From Granulosicoccaceae sp. 1_MG-2023 (GTDB lineage: Bacteria > Pseudomonadota > Gammaproteobacteria > Granulosicoccales > Granulosicoccaceae): a stretch of DNA of 64,000 nucleotides. The notes under the pieces are model-generated. The model worked only from the letters and a program-made list of their open reading frames with translations, did no database searches and was not told the origin of the DNA. Below are positions 47,388-57,060 of the stretch, piece by piece (position 1 is the first letter of the stretch; the number at the start of each line of letters is the position of its first letter). A program made the position numbers and the translations under genes. The DNA lies in assembly GCA_030546905.1 (NCBI GenBank), contig JAUOPI010000013.1:55229-119228 (forward strand). The letters run 5' to 3'.

Positions 47388-48280
47388 TGAACCGCTGTGG
47401 CACGATCGCAATTGCCGGCCGGCCCAATGTCGGCAAATCCACACTCCTGAACCGCCTGGTCGGTATCAAGGTCAGCATTACCGCGCATAAGCCGCAAACC
47501 ACACGGCACAGTGTGCTCGGGGTGCGTACACACGGCGACGCGCAACTGATTTTTGTCGATACGCCGGGTATTCATGTCGATGGCAAACGCGTGCTCAACC
47601 GTGTGCTCAACCGCACCGCCAGCACCGCCTTGCTGGACGTGGACGCGGTCGTGTTTATGGTGCAGGCACTGAGCTGGACTGAAGACGATCAGCGCGCGCT
47701 GGAGTTGGTTAACCGCTGCGGTGCACCGGTCTTTATGCTGGTGAATAAAACCGACCGGGTAGCCGACAAGCCCAAGCTGTTGCCGTTTCTGGCTGATTTG
47801 CCCAGACCGGAGAACCTGCGTGAGGTGATCCCGGTGTCGGCCAAAACCGGGCAGAATGTCGATATTCTCGAAAAGCACCTGATCGACATCGTCCCGCAAG
47901 GCGAGCACCGCTTTGATCCTGACGATTTCACTGACCGCTCCATGCGTTTTCTGGCCTCGGAACTGATCCGTGAGCAGCTCACGCGTTTTCTCGAAAAAGA
48001 ACTGCCTTACTCGCTGAGTGTCGGTATCGAGCAATTCGATATTGAAGAAGGTCTGTTCCGCATCTCCGGCGTGATCTGGGTGGAGAAAAGCAGCCAGAAA
48101 GGCATCGTCATCGGTAAACAGGGCGCCATGCTCAAGGAAATCGGCCGGCGTTCGCGCGAGTCCATGGAAGCGCTGTTCGGTACCAAAGTCTTTCTACAGC
48201 TCTGGGTTAAGGTCAAGGACGGCTGGGCAGATGATCTGCGTGCAATCCAGAGTCTGGGCTATGAAGGCAGCGACGACTGA
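47387..48280 (+). CDS. era: GTPase Era
   Basis: This 297-residue GTPase binds 16S rRNA and assists 30S assembly. G1 is IAGRPNVGKSTLLNRLVG, G3 is VDTPGIHVDGK and G4 is LVNKTDRV. The C-terminal KH domain has GIVIGKQGAMLKEIGRRSR. The ATG at 47387 overlaps the rnc stop (TGATG); the GTG at 47384 is less likely. It is followed by recO after 21 bases. Confidence 0.97.
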   Translation: MNRCGTIAIAGRPNVGKSTLLNRLVGIKVSITAHKPQTTRHSVLGVRTHGDAQLIFVDTPGIHVDGKRVLNRVLNRTASTALLDVDAVVFMVQALSWTEDDQRALELVNRCGAPVFMLVNKTDRVADKPKLLPFLADLPRPENLREVIPVSAKTGQNVDILEKHLIDIVPQGEHRFDPDDFTDRSMRFLASELIREQLTRFLEKELPYSLSVGIEQFDIEEGLFRISGVIWVEKSSQKGIVIGKQGAMLKEIGRRSRESMEALFGTKVFLQLWVKVKDGWADDLRAIQSLGYEGSDD

Positions 48281-48301
48281 GTCTGTCTTACGGCTTGCGC
48301 C

Positions 48302-49039
48302 ATGAGTGAGCCCGGCAAGGTGCAGCGGATCTCGCTGCAACCGGCATATCTGATCCACAGCCGACCGTTTCGCGATACCAGTCTGATCATCGAGGTATTA
48401 ACGCCGCAGTTCGGCCGCATTTCCCTGATGGCCCGCGGTGTCCGCAGTGCGACCTCAAACCGCCGTGCGCTTCTGCAACCCTTCCGTTCATTGTTGATTT
48501 CCTGGCAGGGCCGTGGTGATTTGCCGACCCTGACGGCGGTGGAGGAGGCCGGCAAGGCGCTCTTGTTGGACGGGATTCATCTGGCTTGCGGTTACTACCT
48601 CAGCGAGCTGGTGCAGCGCTTGGTGCCCGGCGGTGAAATGCAGGCCGAGGTGTTTGCCCTGTATGACCGTGCCATACGGGAACTGGCGTCGGCGGCCGAT
48701 CCCGAGCAGGTTTTGCGGCTGGCTGAAGTGCAGTTGCTGAGCGCGCTGGGCTTGTTGCCTGACCTGCATTCGGACGCCGGCAGCGGCGAGCTGATCGAGG
48801 CTGCGGCGCGTTACCGGCTGGATGCGCAGGTCGGCGCGCTGCGCGATGATGCCGGTCCCGGCACGGTCAGTGGCCGGACCTTGCAGGCGCTGGCAGCCGG
48901 CGTCTGGGAAGATCGTCAAACCCTGACCGAATCCAAAGCCGTGATGCGACGCCTGATAGGCTATTATATCGGCGACAAACCATTGAAAAGCAGGGAGTTG
49001 TTCCGCGCCTATGCGGTCAAGCCGAAGGATGAGTCATAA
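48302..49039 (+). CDS. recO: DNA repair protein RecO
   Basis: This 245-residue protein is RecO, which works with RecR to replace SSB with RecA at single-strand gaps. The N-terminal OB fold has PAYLIHSRPFRDTSLIIEVL and RISLMARGVRS. The helical C-terminal region begins CGYYLSELVQRLVPGGE. The zinc-finger Cys cluster of some RecO proteins is absent, as in other gammaproteobacteria. It overlaps the next gene by 11 bases. pdxJ, which usually follows recO in gammaproteobacteria, is missing here. Confidence 0.94.
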   Translation: MSEPGKVQRISLQPAYLIHSRPFRDTSLIIEVLTPQFGRISLMARGVRSATSNRRALLQPFRSLLISWQGRGDLPTLTAVEEAGKALLLDGIHLACGYYLSELVQRLVPGGEMQAEVFALYDRAIRELASAADPEQVLRLAEVQLLSALGLLPDLHSDAGSGELIEAAARYRLDAQVGALRDDAGPGTVSGRTLQALAAGVWEDRQTLTESKAVMRRLIGYYIGDKPLKSRELFRAYAVKPKDES

Positions 49040-49841
49040 CCTTTACCAACGCGCTTATGCGTGTCTGATGTGCACCGACCCGGCGGAAAAATGCCGTCTT
49101 ACGTTGGCCCTGCATGCACACGCCAACGGTGGCGCGCTGCTGAGTCTGGACAAAACGGTGCAGGCGGTCGAGACGGTGGACGTGCCGGGCCGGCCCGCGG
49201 CCCCGGCGCTGATCGACGCACGCCAGGTGCCGCGCCGCGCGCTCGGCACCGAAGAAGGGCGGGTGGCCTTGTTGCACGCGCTGGCGCATATCGAGTTCAA
49301 CGCAATCAATCTGGCGCTGGATGCGGTTTATCGTTTCCGCGATGTGCCGCGGCAATTTCAGCTCGACTGGCTGCGTGTGGCCAAAGAAGAAGCGCAGCAT
49401 TTCACCATGGTGTCGGAACGTCTGCTGGAGTTGAACAGCTGGTACGGCGCCTTGCCGGCGCATAACGGGCTCTGGGATATGGCGCGGCGTACCGCGCACG
49501 ATGTGATGGTCAGAATGGCGCTGGTGCCGCGGGTGCTCGAAGCGCGCGGCCTGGATGTGGCGCCGGGAATGATGGCACGGCTGCGGCAGGTCGGTGACAG
49601 TGCGAGTGCCGAGGTGCTGGACGTGATCTACCGCGAAGAGGTCGGTCACGTGAAGATCGGAAATCACTGGTTTGTCGAATTTGCCACGCAACGCGGCCTC
49701 GATCCGCAGGAGACCTTTATCGCTTTGCTGCGTGAATACACGCACGGTCAGTTGCGTGGCCCGTTTAATCACCAGGCGCGGTTTCGTGCCGGTTTTTCGC
49801 AGGCCGAAATGGCCGCATTGGAGGCGCTTGATGGTCACTAG
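49029..49841 (+). CDS. DUF455 ferritin-like domain protein
   Basis: This 270-residue protein belongs to the DUF455 family, which has a ferritin-like four-helix bundle. Likely metal ligands are in [31 protein letters not shown] and [15 protein letters not shown], with the E-x-x-H spacing of diiron carboxylate proteins. The activity is unknown; relation to MiaE-type hydroxylases has been noted for the fold. The ATG at 49029 overlaps recO by 11 bases, and the stop overlaps the next gene by 11 bases. Confidence 0.88.
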   Translation: MSHNLYQRAYACLMCTDPAEKCRLTLALHAHANGGALLSLDKTVQAVETVDVPGRPAAPALIDARQVPRRALGTEEGRVALLHALAHIEFNAINLALDAVYRFRDVPRQFQLDWLRVAKEEAQHFTMVSERLLELNSWYGALPAHNGLWDMARRTAHDVMVRMALVPRVLEARGLDVAPGMMARLRQVGDSASAEVLDVIYREEVGHVKIGNHWFVEFATQRGLDPQETFIALLREYTHGQLRGPFNHQARFRAGFSQAEMAALEALDGH

Positions 49842-51264
49842 ATGGGGTCTGTTTCTGGCATTGTTGCTGGCTGCCGGCGGGGCGCTGGCCGAGCCCGGTG
49901 AGCAGGACGCGATTCTCGGCGTGACACGCTTGGACTTCACCGCTTCGGATGACAATACCGATCCGGGCCCGATGCGGGTGTTGGTGTATGCGGGCGGGCT
50001 GCGTATTGATGCCGGCGCCGGCAGCACTGACTACACCTATTTCGACCGTAAGGCGCGCAAGATCTACAGCGTCTCGCAGGCAAGCCGTGTGGCCACGGTC
50101 TATCCGGCCAAAGGCAAGCCCCATGAGGAAACGCTTAAGGCCTATCTGCACGGGCTTGAGGTGGAAAGCGAGGCTCAGGACCAGCAGGGCTTGCCGAAGG
50201 TCGGGGAATACCAGACCCGTGCGCTGACCCTGACGGCGAACGGAGTGCCTTGCGCGACCGCGATTATCGCGCCGGGCCTGTTGCCGGAGGTCTCGAAGGT
50301 GATGCGAGACTATCTCAAGTTGCTGGCGGTCAGTGCCAAACAGGCGGCGGTGAGCGGGGCCCGTGAGGGGCTGGAGGATTGTGCGCTGGCGGTGGATGTT
50401 GTCAAACCGGACTGGCCCTTGCGGACCGGTTTCCCGGTGGTGCTGGAGAATTTCCGTGGGGAGCGGCGTTTCCTGGAAAACTATACGGCTGATGTGCCGG
50501 TGGAAACCGGGGTGTTTCAGGTGCCCGACGGGTATGAGATCCGTGAGTCAAAGATAGTGAAAGCCGGGCCGGAAGCGCAGATCACCGAACCGGAAGTCAC
50601 CGAACCGGAAGTCACCGAGCCGGAAGTCACTGAACCGGAAGTCACTGAACCGGAAGTCACTGAACCGGAAGTCACTGAACCGGAAGTCACTGAACCGGAA
50701 GTCACCGAACCGGAAGTCACCGAACCGGAAGTCACCGAACCGGAAGTCACAGAACCGGACGTCACCGAACCGGAAGTAACAGAATCGGAAGTCACTGAAG
50801 CGGAAGTCACTGAACCGGAAGTAACAGAATCGGAAGTCACTGAATCGGAAGTCACTGAACCGGAAGTCACCGAACCGGAAGTCACGGAGCCGGAAGTCAC
50901 TGAACCGGAAGTGGCAGAACCGGAAGTGACAGAACCGGAAGTGACAGAACCGGAAGTGACAGAACCGGAAGTGACAGAACCGGAAGCCACAGAACCGGAA
51001 GCCACAGAACCGGAAGCCACAGAACCGGAAGCCACAGAACCGGAAGTGATTGAGCCGGAAGTGATTGAGCCGGAAGTGATTGAGCCGGAAGTGACCGAGC
51101 CGGAGGTAACTGAGCCAGAAGCAATCGAAGGGGAAGTTACGGAACCGGAGGTAACCGGAGCGGAAGTGACTGATCCGGCGGAAGCATCAATTCCGGCGAT
51201 GGCTCCGACGGCAGAGAGCGCGGACCCGGTTACCCCCTGGGCCCAAACCCCGCCGGCCGAATAG
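49831..51264 (+). CDS. Secreted protein with 39 TEPEV-type pentapeptide repeats
   Basis: This is a 477-residue protein that I do not recognise by name. It has a signal peptide ([18 protein letters not shown]) and a globular region of about 230 residues with [20 protein letters not shown] and [20 protein letters not shown]. That region resembles DUF4412-type domains, which is a tentative match. From residue 252 to 446 it consists of pentapeptides of consensus TEPEV, then a 31-residue tail. The repeat tract is very acidic and Pro-rich, hence probably extended and rod-like. No lipobox or C-terminal membrane helix is visible. The ATG at 49831 overlaps the DUF455 gene. A terminator hairpin spans the stop. 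Confidence 0.8.
   Translation: MVTRWGLFLALLLAAGGALAEPGEQDAILGVTRLDFTASDDNTDPGPMRVLVYAGGLRIDAGAGSTDYTYFDRKARKIYSVSQASRVATVYPAKGKPHEETLKAYLHGLEVESEAQDQQGLPKVGEYQTRALTLTANGVPCATAIIAPGLLPEVSKVMRDYLKLLAVSAKQAAVSGAREGLEDCALAVDVVKPDWPLRTGFPVVLENFRGERRFLENYTADVPVETGVFQVPDGYEIRESKIVKAGPEAQITEPEVTEPEVTEPEVTEPEVTEPEVTEPEVTEPEVTEPEVTEPEVTEPEVTEPEVTEPDVTEPEVTESEVTEAEVTEPEVTESEVTESEVTEPEVTEPEVTEPEVTEPEVAEPEVTEPEVTEPEVTEPEVTEPEATEPEATEPEATEPEATEPEVIEPEVIEPEVIEPEVTEPEVTEPEAIEGEVTEPEVTGAEVTDPAEASIPAMAPTAESADPVTPWAQTPPAE
50584..51168 (+). repeat. 15-base tandem repeat, 39 units, encoding TEPEV
   Basis: A 585-base tract of 15-base units fits ACNGARCCGGAAGTN, all in frame. Groups of neighbouring units share the same synonymous codons or substitutions: an early block with ACT, a later block with ACA and GTG, four consecutive TEPEA units, three consecutive IEPEV units. 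This indicates that multi-unit blocks were duplicated. The reverse strand is open too but is a by-product of the repeat. Confidence 0.97.
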
Positions 51265-51278
51265 GGCCGGCGGCTTTA
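51250..51278. terminator. Rho-independent terminator spanning the stop of the TEPEV gene
   Basis: CCGCCGGCC (51250-51258) and GGCCGGCGG (51265-51273) form a 9-bp GC stem with a 6-base loop, followed by CTTTAT. The stop codon (51262-51264) lies in the loop. It separates the plus-strand operon from lpxH, whose stop is 23 bases away on the other strand. Confidence 0.75.
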
Positions 51279-51300
51279 TCCGGCTGGGATCGCCCGGTCC

Positions 51301-52038
51301 TCAGCTAAAGTCCTCAGGCCAGTGCCGCAAGGCCGCTGTCCCATCGTCCTCAAGGGTCGCGATCATCGCGCCCTCGGGATGCCAGTCACCGAGCACAATC
51401 CGCGTATAGCCCGAATCCGGTGCCTGATGCAGCGCGGGCCGGTGGGTATGCCCGTGAATCAACAGATCAGCCCCGGCCTCTTTGACCGTAGCGGCAACCG
51501 TGGCCGGGCTCACATCCATAATCTCACTGCTTTTATCGGCTGTTTCGGCCTGGCTCTGCTCGCGCAGGGCAACGGCTTTTTTGACCCGTTCCGGTACCGA
51601 AAGGCGCAGAAAATCGGCAATAAAGGTGGGATTGCGCAGAATCACGCGCAGTTGCTGGTAGCCGCTGTCTTCCGTGCATAAGGTGTCGCCGTGCATCAGC
51701 AGGATGCGCCGGCCGGCTTCTTCAATCAGGACCTTGTCGTCGCTGATGACCTCGCTGCCGGTTTTGGCGGCAAAGTCGTCGCCGAGCAGAAAGTCGCGGT
51801 TGCCGAACATGACCCGGATGCGGGTGCCGTGGATTTCGTGAAGGGATTTGAGTGCGTTAAGAACCGGATCCAGCGAGCCGTCGTAGGCATCGTCACCGAG
51901 CCAGTATTCGACGAAATCGCCGAGAATCCAGAGTGAGTCGTATTGCGGCGCGAGCTTGTCCAGCAGTGACAGCATATGCGCTGTCACTGCCGGCTGTCCG
52001 GGCTGCAGGTGCAGATCGGAGATAAACAGCGAAGACAT
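51301..52038 (-). CDS. lpxH: UDP-2,3-diacylglucosamine diphosphatase
   Basis: This 245-residue metallophosphoesterase cleaves UDP-2,3-diacylglucosamine to lipid X in lipid A synthesis at the inner membrane. The metal-binding motifs are complete: FISDLHLQPGQP, GDFVEYWLGDD, VMFGNRDFLLGD, LLMHGDTLCTED and IHGHTHRPA. It lies one base after ppiB and is probably co-transcribed with ppiB and ppiA. Confidence 0.95.
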   Translation of the reverse strand: MSSLFISDLHLQPGQPAVTAHMLSLLDKLAPQYDSLWILGDFVEYWLGDDAYDGSLDPVLNALKSLHEIHGTRIRVMFGNRDFLLGDDFAAKTGSEVISDDKVLIEEAGRRILLMHGDTLCTEDSGYQQLRVILRNPTFIADFLRLSVPERVKKAVALREQSQAETADKSSEIMDVSPATVAATVKEAGADLLIHGHTHRPALHQAPDSGYTRIVLGDWHPEGAMIATLEDDGTAALRHWPEDFS

Positions 52039-52039
52039 A

Positions 52040-52540
52040 TCAGTCTTCGATGAGTTCGGCTTTCTCGATCACCACGTCTTCACGCGGTACATCACTGTGG
52101 TGCCCGGCCGTGCCCGTGCTGACGGCGGCAATGCTGTTGACCGTGTCCATGCCTTCGACGGTTTTGCCGAATACGCAATAGCCGTAGCCCTGTACCGATT
52201 CGTCGCGGAAGTTCAGGAAATCGTTATCAGCGATATTGATAAAGAACTGCGCGGAGGCGGAATGCGGATCCGGGGTGCGGGCCATGGCAATGGTGCCGGT
52301 GTCGTTTTTCAGGCCGTTATTGGCTTCGTTTTCGATACTGTCGCGGGTGGCTTTTTCTTTCATGCCGGGCTCGAAACCGCCACCTTGAATCATAAAGCCG
52401 GGGATCACGCGGTGGAAAATCACACCGTCGTAGTGGCCGTCGCGTACATATTGCACAAAATTATCGACGGTCAGCGGCGCGGCTTCGCGGTCAAGTTCGA
52501 GAACGATGTCGCCGTGGTTGGTTTGCATGCGGACTTTCAT
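52040..52540 (-). CDS. ppiB: Cytoplasmic peptidyl-prolyl isomerase (cyclophilin B)
   Basis: This 166-residue cyclophilin has no signal peptide. Family motifs are [40 protein letters not shown] and [18 protein letters not shown]. It catalyses cis-trans isomerisation of X-Pro bonds during folding in the cytoplasm. It lies between lpxH and the exported paralogue ppiA on the same strand. Confidence 0.95.
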   Translation of the reverse strand: MKVRMQTNHGDIVLELDREAAPLTVDNFVQYVRDGHYDGVIFHRVIPGFMIQGGGFEPGMKEKATRDSIENEANNGLKNDTGTIAMARTPDPHSASAQFFINIADNDFLNFRDESVQGYGYCVFGKTVEGMDTVNSIAAVSTGTAGHHSDVPREDVVIEKAELIED

Positions 52541-52575
52541 ACCGGTGTGACTCCTGGTCGGGAAATATCGGGCGC

Positions 52576-53217
52576 TTATTGTGCCTGAGAGCTGTCCGCC
52601 GGTTCCAGTGCGGCGGCCTGATCGGCGTTTTCTGCGGCTGTGACGCGCGTTGCCGATTCAATGCGGACTGTTTCGGCCGGTACGTCACGCGGGAAGGGAC
52701 CGCCGGGGCCGGTGCGGCTTTGGCTGATCGCGTCGACCACATCGAAACCCTCAATCACGCGGCCGAAGACCGTGTAACCCCAGCCTTGCAGATCCATGCT
52801 GGTGTGGTTGAGAAAATCGTTATCAACGGTATTGATAAAAAACTGCGAGGTGGCACTGTGCGGGGCATTGGTGCGCGCCATGGCAATGGTGTATTTGCGG
52901 TTTTTCAGGCCGTTATTGGCTTCGTTGGGGATCGGCGCGCGGGTTTCTTTCTTGGCGAAAGAATCGGTATAGCCGCCGCCCTGGATCATAAAACCGTCGA
53001 TCACGCGGTGGAAAATCGTGCCGTTGTAAAAGCCGTCGTCAACATAGGCGAGAAAGTTTGCGACGGATTCCGGGGCGCGTTCGCTGTCGAGCTCGACGAT
53101 AATGTCACCCTTGCTGGTGCTGATGCGGACCTGTTCGCTGCCGGCGGCCAGCGCCAGGGCGGGAAGGGCTAACAGCAAAATGGCTGCGAGGATGCCGTGT
53201 TTGATTCGTTTTTGCAT
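52576..53217 (-). CDS. ppiA: Periplasmic peptidyl-prolyl isomerase (cyclophilin A)
   Basis: This 213-residue cyclophilin has a signal peptide ([20 protein letters not shown]), so it is exported. The core shows [38 protein letters not shown] and [18 protein letters not shown]-terminal tail of about 30 residues rich in Ala and acidic residues is not part of the fold. The ATG at 53217 was chosen over the longer frame because it gives a proper signal peptide. Confidence 0.94.
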   Translation of the reverse strand: MQKRIKHGILAAILLLALPALALAAGSEQVRISTSKGDIIVELDSERAPESVANFLAYVDDGFYNGTIFHRVIDGFMIQGGGYTDSFAKKETRAPIPNEANNGLKNRKYTIAMARTNAPHSATSQFFINTVDNDFLNHTSMDLQGWGYTVFGRVIEGFDVVDAISQSRTGPGGPFPRDVPAETVRIESATRVTAAENADQAAALEPADSSQAQ

Positions 53218-53505
53218 GAATTTACTCAGGTCGGTAAAGATACTGTCAGGCGGCGATTCTAGTAAGTTTGGCTTAGTCCACAAAGCCTTTATCCATCGCG
53301 TAATGCACTGCACAGGCAAGCAAAAAGCGCTTTCAGCCCTGTGTTGTCCGGTGTCCGGCCACATGTGCTGTTACTACATGGCCGGCCCCGTCCCGGGGCT
53401 TGCACCGCGCCGACTTTGCCTGTGTGGAGATTGCGGGATAGGAGAGGCTCCGGCAATAAGGTAAACTGTGCGATTACTTCAAACTCAGAATTGGCCCGCG
53501 CTTCG

Positions 53506-54891
53506 ATGATACAGATCTACAACACACTGTCCCGAAAGAAAGAAGTTTTCGAACCCATGACGCCCGGTCAGGTTCGGCTGTATGTCTGCGGTATGACGGT
53601 TTATGACTACTGCCATATCGGTCATGCACGGGTGATGGTGGTGTTTGACGTGGTGTGTCGTTATCTGCGCTACCGCGGCTATGACGTGACCTATGTGCGC
53701 AACATTACCGACATCGACGATAAGATCATCAATCGTGCGATTGATAACGGCGAGTCAATCGGTAAACTGACGGAGCGCTTTATTGCCGCAATGCACGAGG
53801 ACGCGGCTGCGCTGAAAACCCTGCCGCCGGATTCAGAACCGCGTGCCACCGATAATATCGATGCGATTACCGCCATGGTCAGCGAGCTGATCAAGCGCGG
53901 CCACGCCTATGCCGCGGACAACGGTGATGTGTATTTCGCGGTCAACAGCTTTGAGAACTACGGTCGTTTGTCCGGCCGTCAGCTGGATGACATGCGTGCC
54001 GGAGAGCGGGTCGAGGTCGATCCCAACAAACGCGATCCGATGGATTTCGTACTCTGGAAAGCGGCAAAACCCGGCGAGCCGGCCTGGTCCTCGCCCTGGG
54101 GCGAGGGGCGTCCGGGCTGGCATATCGAATGTTCGGCCATGTCCACGCGTTGCCTTGGCAATCATTTTGATATCCACGGCGGCGGCATGGATCTGCAGTT
54201 CCCGCACCATGAGAACGAGATCGCGCAAAGCGAATGCGCTACCGGTGAAACCTTCGTCAATATCTGGATGCACAACGGTTTTGTCCGCATCAATGACGAG
54301 AAAATGTCCAAATCGCTGGGTAACTTTTTCACCATCCGCGATGTGATGGAAAACTACCGCGGCGAGGAAATCCGCTTTTTTATGCTCGGCAGTCACTACC
54401 GCAGCCCGCTTAACTATTCGCTGGCCCAGCTCGATCAGGCCCGCGCCGGACTGACACGCCTGTACACGGCGTTGCAGGATGTGCCTGCAGCAGCGGAGAA
54501 TACCGCGCCGGCGGCAGACTGGGTGGCGCGTTTTGAGTCGGTTATGGATGATGATTTCAACACCGCCGAGGCGCTGGCCGTGTTGTTTGATCTGGCCGGT
54601 GAGCTTAACAAAGCCGAGGCGTGCGATAAGCCGGCGCTGGCCGCTACGCTGCGTGCGCTCGGTGCCACGCTGGGCCTGTTGCAGGATGAACCGGCAAGCT
54701 ATTTACGCGCCGCGCCCGGCGTGGCCGGCGGTCCTTCGGATGAGGAGATCGAAGCGCTGATCGCACAACGCAGTGAGGCGCGCGCCAACAAAGACTTCGC
54801 CGAAAGCGACCGTATCCGTGATCTGCTCGCAGAGCAGGGCATCGTGCTGGAAGATAAGGACGGCAAAACCGGCTGGCGGCGTAAAGCCTGA
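53506..54891 (+). CDS. cysS: Cysteinyl-tRNA synthetase
   Basis: This 461-residue class I synthetase charges tRNA-Cys. The zinc Cys and HIGH box are in [20 protein letters not shown], and the KMSKS loop is in [12 protein letters not shown]. The zinc-binding WHIECSAMS segment and the [10 protein letters not shown] segment are present. The ATG at 53506 starts [13 protein letters not shown], the standard N-terminus. A 288-base gap separates it from the divergent ppiA; the gap holds the promoters and a GC hairpin, and no convincing gene. Confidence 0.97.
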   Translation: MIQIYNTLSRKKEVFEPMTPGQVRLYVCGMTVYDYCHIGHARVMVVFDVVCRYLRYRGYDVTYVRNITDIDDKIINRAIDNGESIGKLTERFIAAMHEDAAALKTLPPDSEPRATDNIDAITAMVSELIKRGHAYAADNGDVYFAVNSFENYGRLSGRQLDDMRAGERVEVDPNKRDPMDFVLWKAAKPGEPAWSSPWGEGRPGWHIECSAMSTRCLGNHFDIHGGGMDLQFPHHENEIAQSECATGETFVNIWMHNGFVRINDEKMSKSLGNFFTIRDVMENYRGEEIRFFMLGSHYRSPLNYSLAQLDQARAGLTRLYTALQDVPAAAENTAPAADWVARFESVMDDDFNTAEALAVLFDLAGELNKAEACDKPALAATLRALGATLGLLQDEPASYLRAAPGVAGGPSDEEIEALIAQRSEARANKDFAESDRIRDLLAEQGIVLEDKDGKTGWRRKA

Positions 54892-54973
54892 CCGGCAGGC
54901 TGGGCAATAAAGCGGCGCGGCAGCGCCGGCAAACGATTTATTTCAGACAGAACCAAACACAGGCAGATTTATT

Positions 54974-55450
54974 ATGAGCGGGATCAACAAGATCGAAGGC
55001 AACCTGACAACCGCAAAGGCGCGCTACGGCATTCTGGCCGGACGCTTTAACTCGTTTATTGTCGACAGCCTTGTCGCCGGTGCCATCGATACACTGCGCC
55101 GCAGTGGCGTGGATGAGGCCGATATTACGCTGGTACAGGTGCCGGGTGCCTACGAGATGCCGCTGGCCGCGAAAAAAATGGCCGATTCCGGTCGCTTTGA
55201 TGCGGTGATTGCGCTGGGCGCGGTGATCCGTGGCAGTACACCGCACTTTGATTTCGTTGCCGGTGAGTGCAGCAAAGGTCTCGCGACCGTCTCGCTGGAT
55301 GCCGGTATTCCGGTGGCCAACGGTGTGCTGACCACAGAATCCATCGAGCAGGCAATCGAGCGGGCCGGTACCAAAGCTGGTAACAAAGGCGGTGAAGCGG
55401 CGCACACGGCCATTGAAATGGTCGATTTGTTGCGGAAACTCGGCGAATGA
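54974..55450 (+). CDS. ribH: 6,7-dimethyl-8-ribityllumazine synthase
   Basis: This 158-residue enzyme makes lumazine, the penultimate step of riboflavin synthesis. Active-site segments are [32 protein letters not shown] and [17 protein letters not shown]. It overlaps nusB by 4 bases, a common pairing. The other rib genes usually found upstream (ribD, ribE, ribBA) are not here; cysS occupies that place. The 82-base gap after cysS is too short for an FMN riboswitch. Confidence 0.96.
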   Translation: MSGINKIEGNLTTAKARYGILAGRFNSFIVDSLVAGAIDTLRRSGVDEADITLVQVPGAYEMPLAAKKMADSGRFDAVIALGAVIRGSTPHFDFVAGECSKGLATVSLDAGIPVANGVLTTESIEQAIERAGTKAGNKGGEAAHTAIEMVDLLRKLGE

Positions 55451-55902
55451 GTGGGGCAAAGGTCAAACGCACCGAAGGGCGGCGTAATGCGCGCATAAAA
55501 ACCATGCAGGCGCTCTACCAGATCGATGTGGCCGGTGGCGATACCGGCGCGATCATCAGCCAGTTTCTGGAAACCCAGGATATGAGCCGCGTGGATACGG
55601 AGTACTTTACGACGCTGTTTCGTGGTGTCTGCGGGGAAATGGATGCGCTGGATGAGGCGTTGGGTGCGCATCTGGACCGTCCGCTGGATGATCTGGATGC
55701 GGTCGAACGTGCGGTGCTGCGTCTGGCGGCCTGGGAATTTAAAACCCAGCTGGATGTTCCGTACAAAGTCGTGATCAACGAATCGGTGGAGCTGACCAAA
55801 AAGTTCGGTGCCGAAAAAGGACATCGCTTTGTAAACGGCGTGGTCGATAAGCTGGCGCGTGATTTCCGCGCGATGGAGCTGAATGCGCTTGGTCAGAAAT
55901 AA
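55447..55902 (+). CDS. nusB: Transcription antitermination factor NusB
   Basis: This 151-residue all-helical protein is NusB, which with NusE binds boxA RNA to keep RNA polymerase elongating through rRNA operons. [20 protein letters not shown] near the N-terminus and [20 protein letters not shown] near the C-terminus are the family signatures. It is coupled to ribH and followed after 15 bases by pgpA. thiL, the usual gene between nusB and pgpA, is absent. Confidence 0.96.
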   Translation: MSGAKVKRTEGRRNARIKTMQALYQIDVAGGDTGAIISQFLETQDMSRVDTEYFTTLFRGVCGEMDALDEALGAHLDRPLDDLDAVERAVLRLAAWEFKTQLDVPYKVVINESVELTKKFGAEKGHRFVNGVVDKLARDFRAMELNALGQK

Positions 55903-55917
55903 TCCCGGACGCTGGCC

Positions 55918-56400
55918 ATGAAGGGCAAACCACTCGGGTTGCGGGATCTGTTCTCGCACCCGCTGAACTTTTTCTCGCTGGGCTTCGGCTCCGGGCTTGC
56001 TCCCAAAGCGCCGGGGACTTTCGGTACCCTGGCTGCTGTGCCGCTGTGGTGGTTATTGCAACCGCTGCCGCTGAGTGTTTACCTGCTGGTCACGCTGATC
56101 GCCTGTGTGGCGGGAATTTGGTTTTGTGATGTCACTGCCCGTGATCTGGGCGTGCATGATCATTCCGGCATTGTCTGGGATGAGATTGCCGGCTTTTTGA
56201 TTACCATGGTGGCTGCCCCGGCAGGATTGGGCTGGTTGATTGCCGGATTTGCCCTGTTCCGTTTTTTCGATGTGCTCAAGCCCTGGCCGATCAGCTGGTT
56301 TGACCGGCAGGTGCACGGCGGCCTTGGCATTATGCTCGATGATATCGTCGCCGGCCTGATGGCGCTGGCTGTGATGCAGCTGGCCGCCGCGCTGATCTGA
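55918..56400 (+). CDS. pgpA: Phosphatidylglycerophosphatase A
   Basis: This 160-residue membrane enzyme removes the phosphate from phosphatidylglycerophosphate, finishing phosphatidylglycerol synthesis. The family signatures GSGLAPKAPGTFGTLAAVP and VWDEIAGFLITMVAAP are clear, with membrane helices (VYLLVTLIACVAGIWF and MALAVMQLAAALI). pgsA, which makes its substrate, is at 63292 in this window. It converges with maf, 6 bases away. Confidence 0.95.
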   Translation: MKGKPLGLRDLFSHPLNFFSLGFGSGLAPKAPGTFGTLAAVPLWWLLQPLPLSVYLLVTLIACVAGIWFCDVTARDLGVHDHSGIVWDEIAGFLITMVAAPAGLGWLIAGFALFRFFDVLKPWPISWFDRQVHGGLGIMLDDIVAGLMALAVMQLAAALI

Positions 56401-56406
56401 TCCGGC

Positions 56407-56997
56407 TCAGGGCAGGCTCAGGCCGCGTTCCCTGAGCATATCGCACAGGCGTATCAGCGGCAGGCCGATCAGGGCATTGGGGTCATCACCGCGCAGGGCC
56501 GAGAAGAGGGTGATGCCGAGTCCTTCGGATTTAAAACTGCCGGCGCAGTTGAGCGGTTGTTCTTTTTCCACGTATGCCTGGATCTGCGCCTCTGTCAGTG
56601 GCCGGAACACCACGTCGAAAATGACCTCGTCAACCTGAGCGCTGTTGTCCCGTGTATCCAGAAGGCACAGGCCTGTGTGGAAGCGTACGGTCCGGCCCGA
56701 GCAGGCCGCCAGCTGACGTTGCGCGTTGTCCGCGGTGCCCGGTTTGCCGAGGATGGCGCCATCCAGCTCCGCGACCTGGTCCGAGCCGATAATCAGGCTG
56801 TCAGGGTATGCGGCGGCAAGTGAGCGGGCTTTGCCCTCGGCGAGGCGCTGAACCAGTTCGCTGTGGCTTTCACCGGGAACCGGCGTTTCGTCACAGTCGG
56901 GTGCGGCGCTTCGGAAGGGGGCTTGCAGACGTTCCAGCAAGGCCGCCCGAAAAGGTGAGGTGGAGGCCAGTATGAGCTCGGGTAGGGACTCGGACAT
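56407..56997 (-). CDS. yceF: Maf-family nucleotide pyrophosphatase, YceF-type
   Basis: This 196-residue Maf protein hydrolyses modified nucleoside triphosphates; the YceF subfamily acts on 7-methyl-GTP. Motifs are [35 protein letters not shown] and [19 protein letters not shown]. Its place opposite yceD-rpmF-plsX matches E. coli yceF, which supports the subfamily. The ATG at 56997 is chosen over the longer frame starting at 57051. Confidence 0.92.
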   Translation of the reverse strand: MSESLPELILASTSPFRAALLERLQAPFRSAAPDCDETPVPGESHSELVQRLAEGKARSLAAAYPDSLIIGSDQVAELDGAILGKPGTADNAQRQLAACSGRTVRFHTGLCLLDTRDNSAQVDEVIFDVVFRPLTEAQIQAYVEKEQPLNCAGSFKSEGLGITLFSALRGDDPNALIGLPLIRLCDMLRERGLSLP

Positions 56998-57060
56998 GGG
57001 GATTTTCCGTGTAAAACGCGCGAGCCTAGCAGTCTGCCGGCCCGCGCTCAAATCCGCCGC

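Noticed and set aside
50517..51035. Minus-strand open frame encoding repeated SGSVT
   Set aside because: It is the complement of the TEPEV repeat tract. Being open is a consequence of a 15-base repeat without stops, and there is no start region, signal peptide or context.
53218..53505. Search for a small gene or leader peptide between ppiA and cysS
   Set aside because: Only short frames without ribosome-binding sites were found. The space is explained by two divergent promoters and a GC hairpin.
54892..54973. FMN riboswitch upstream of ribH
   Set aside because: The gap is only 82 bases and shows none of the conserved FMN-element segments.
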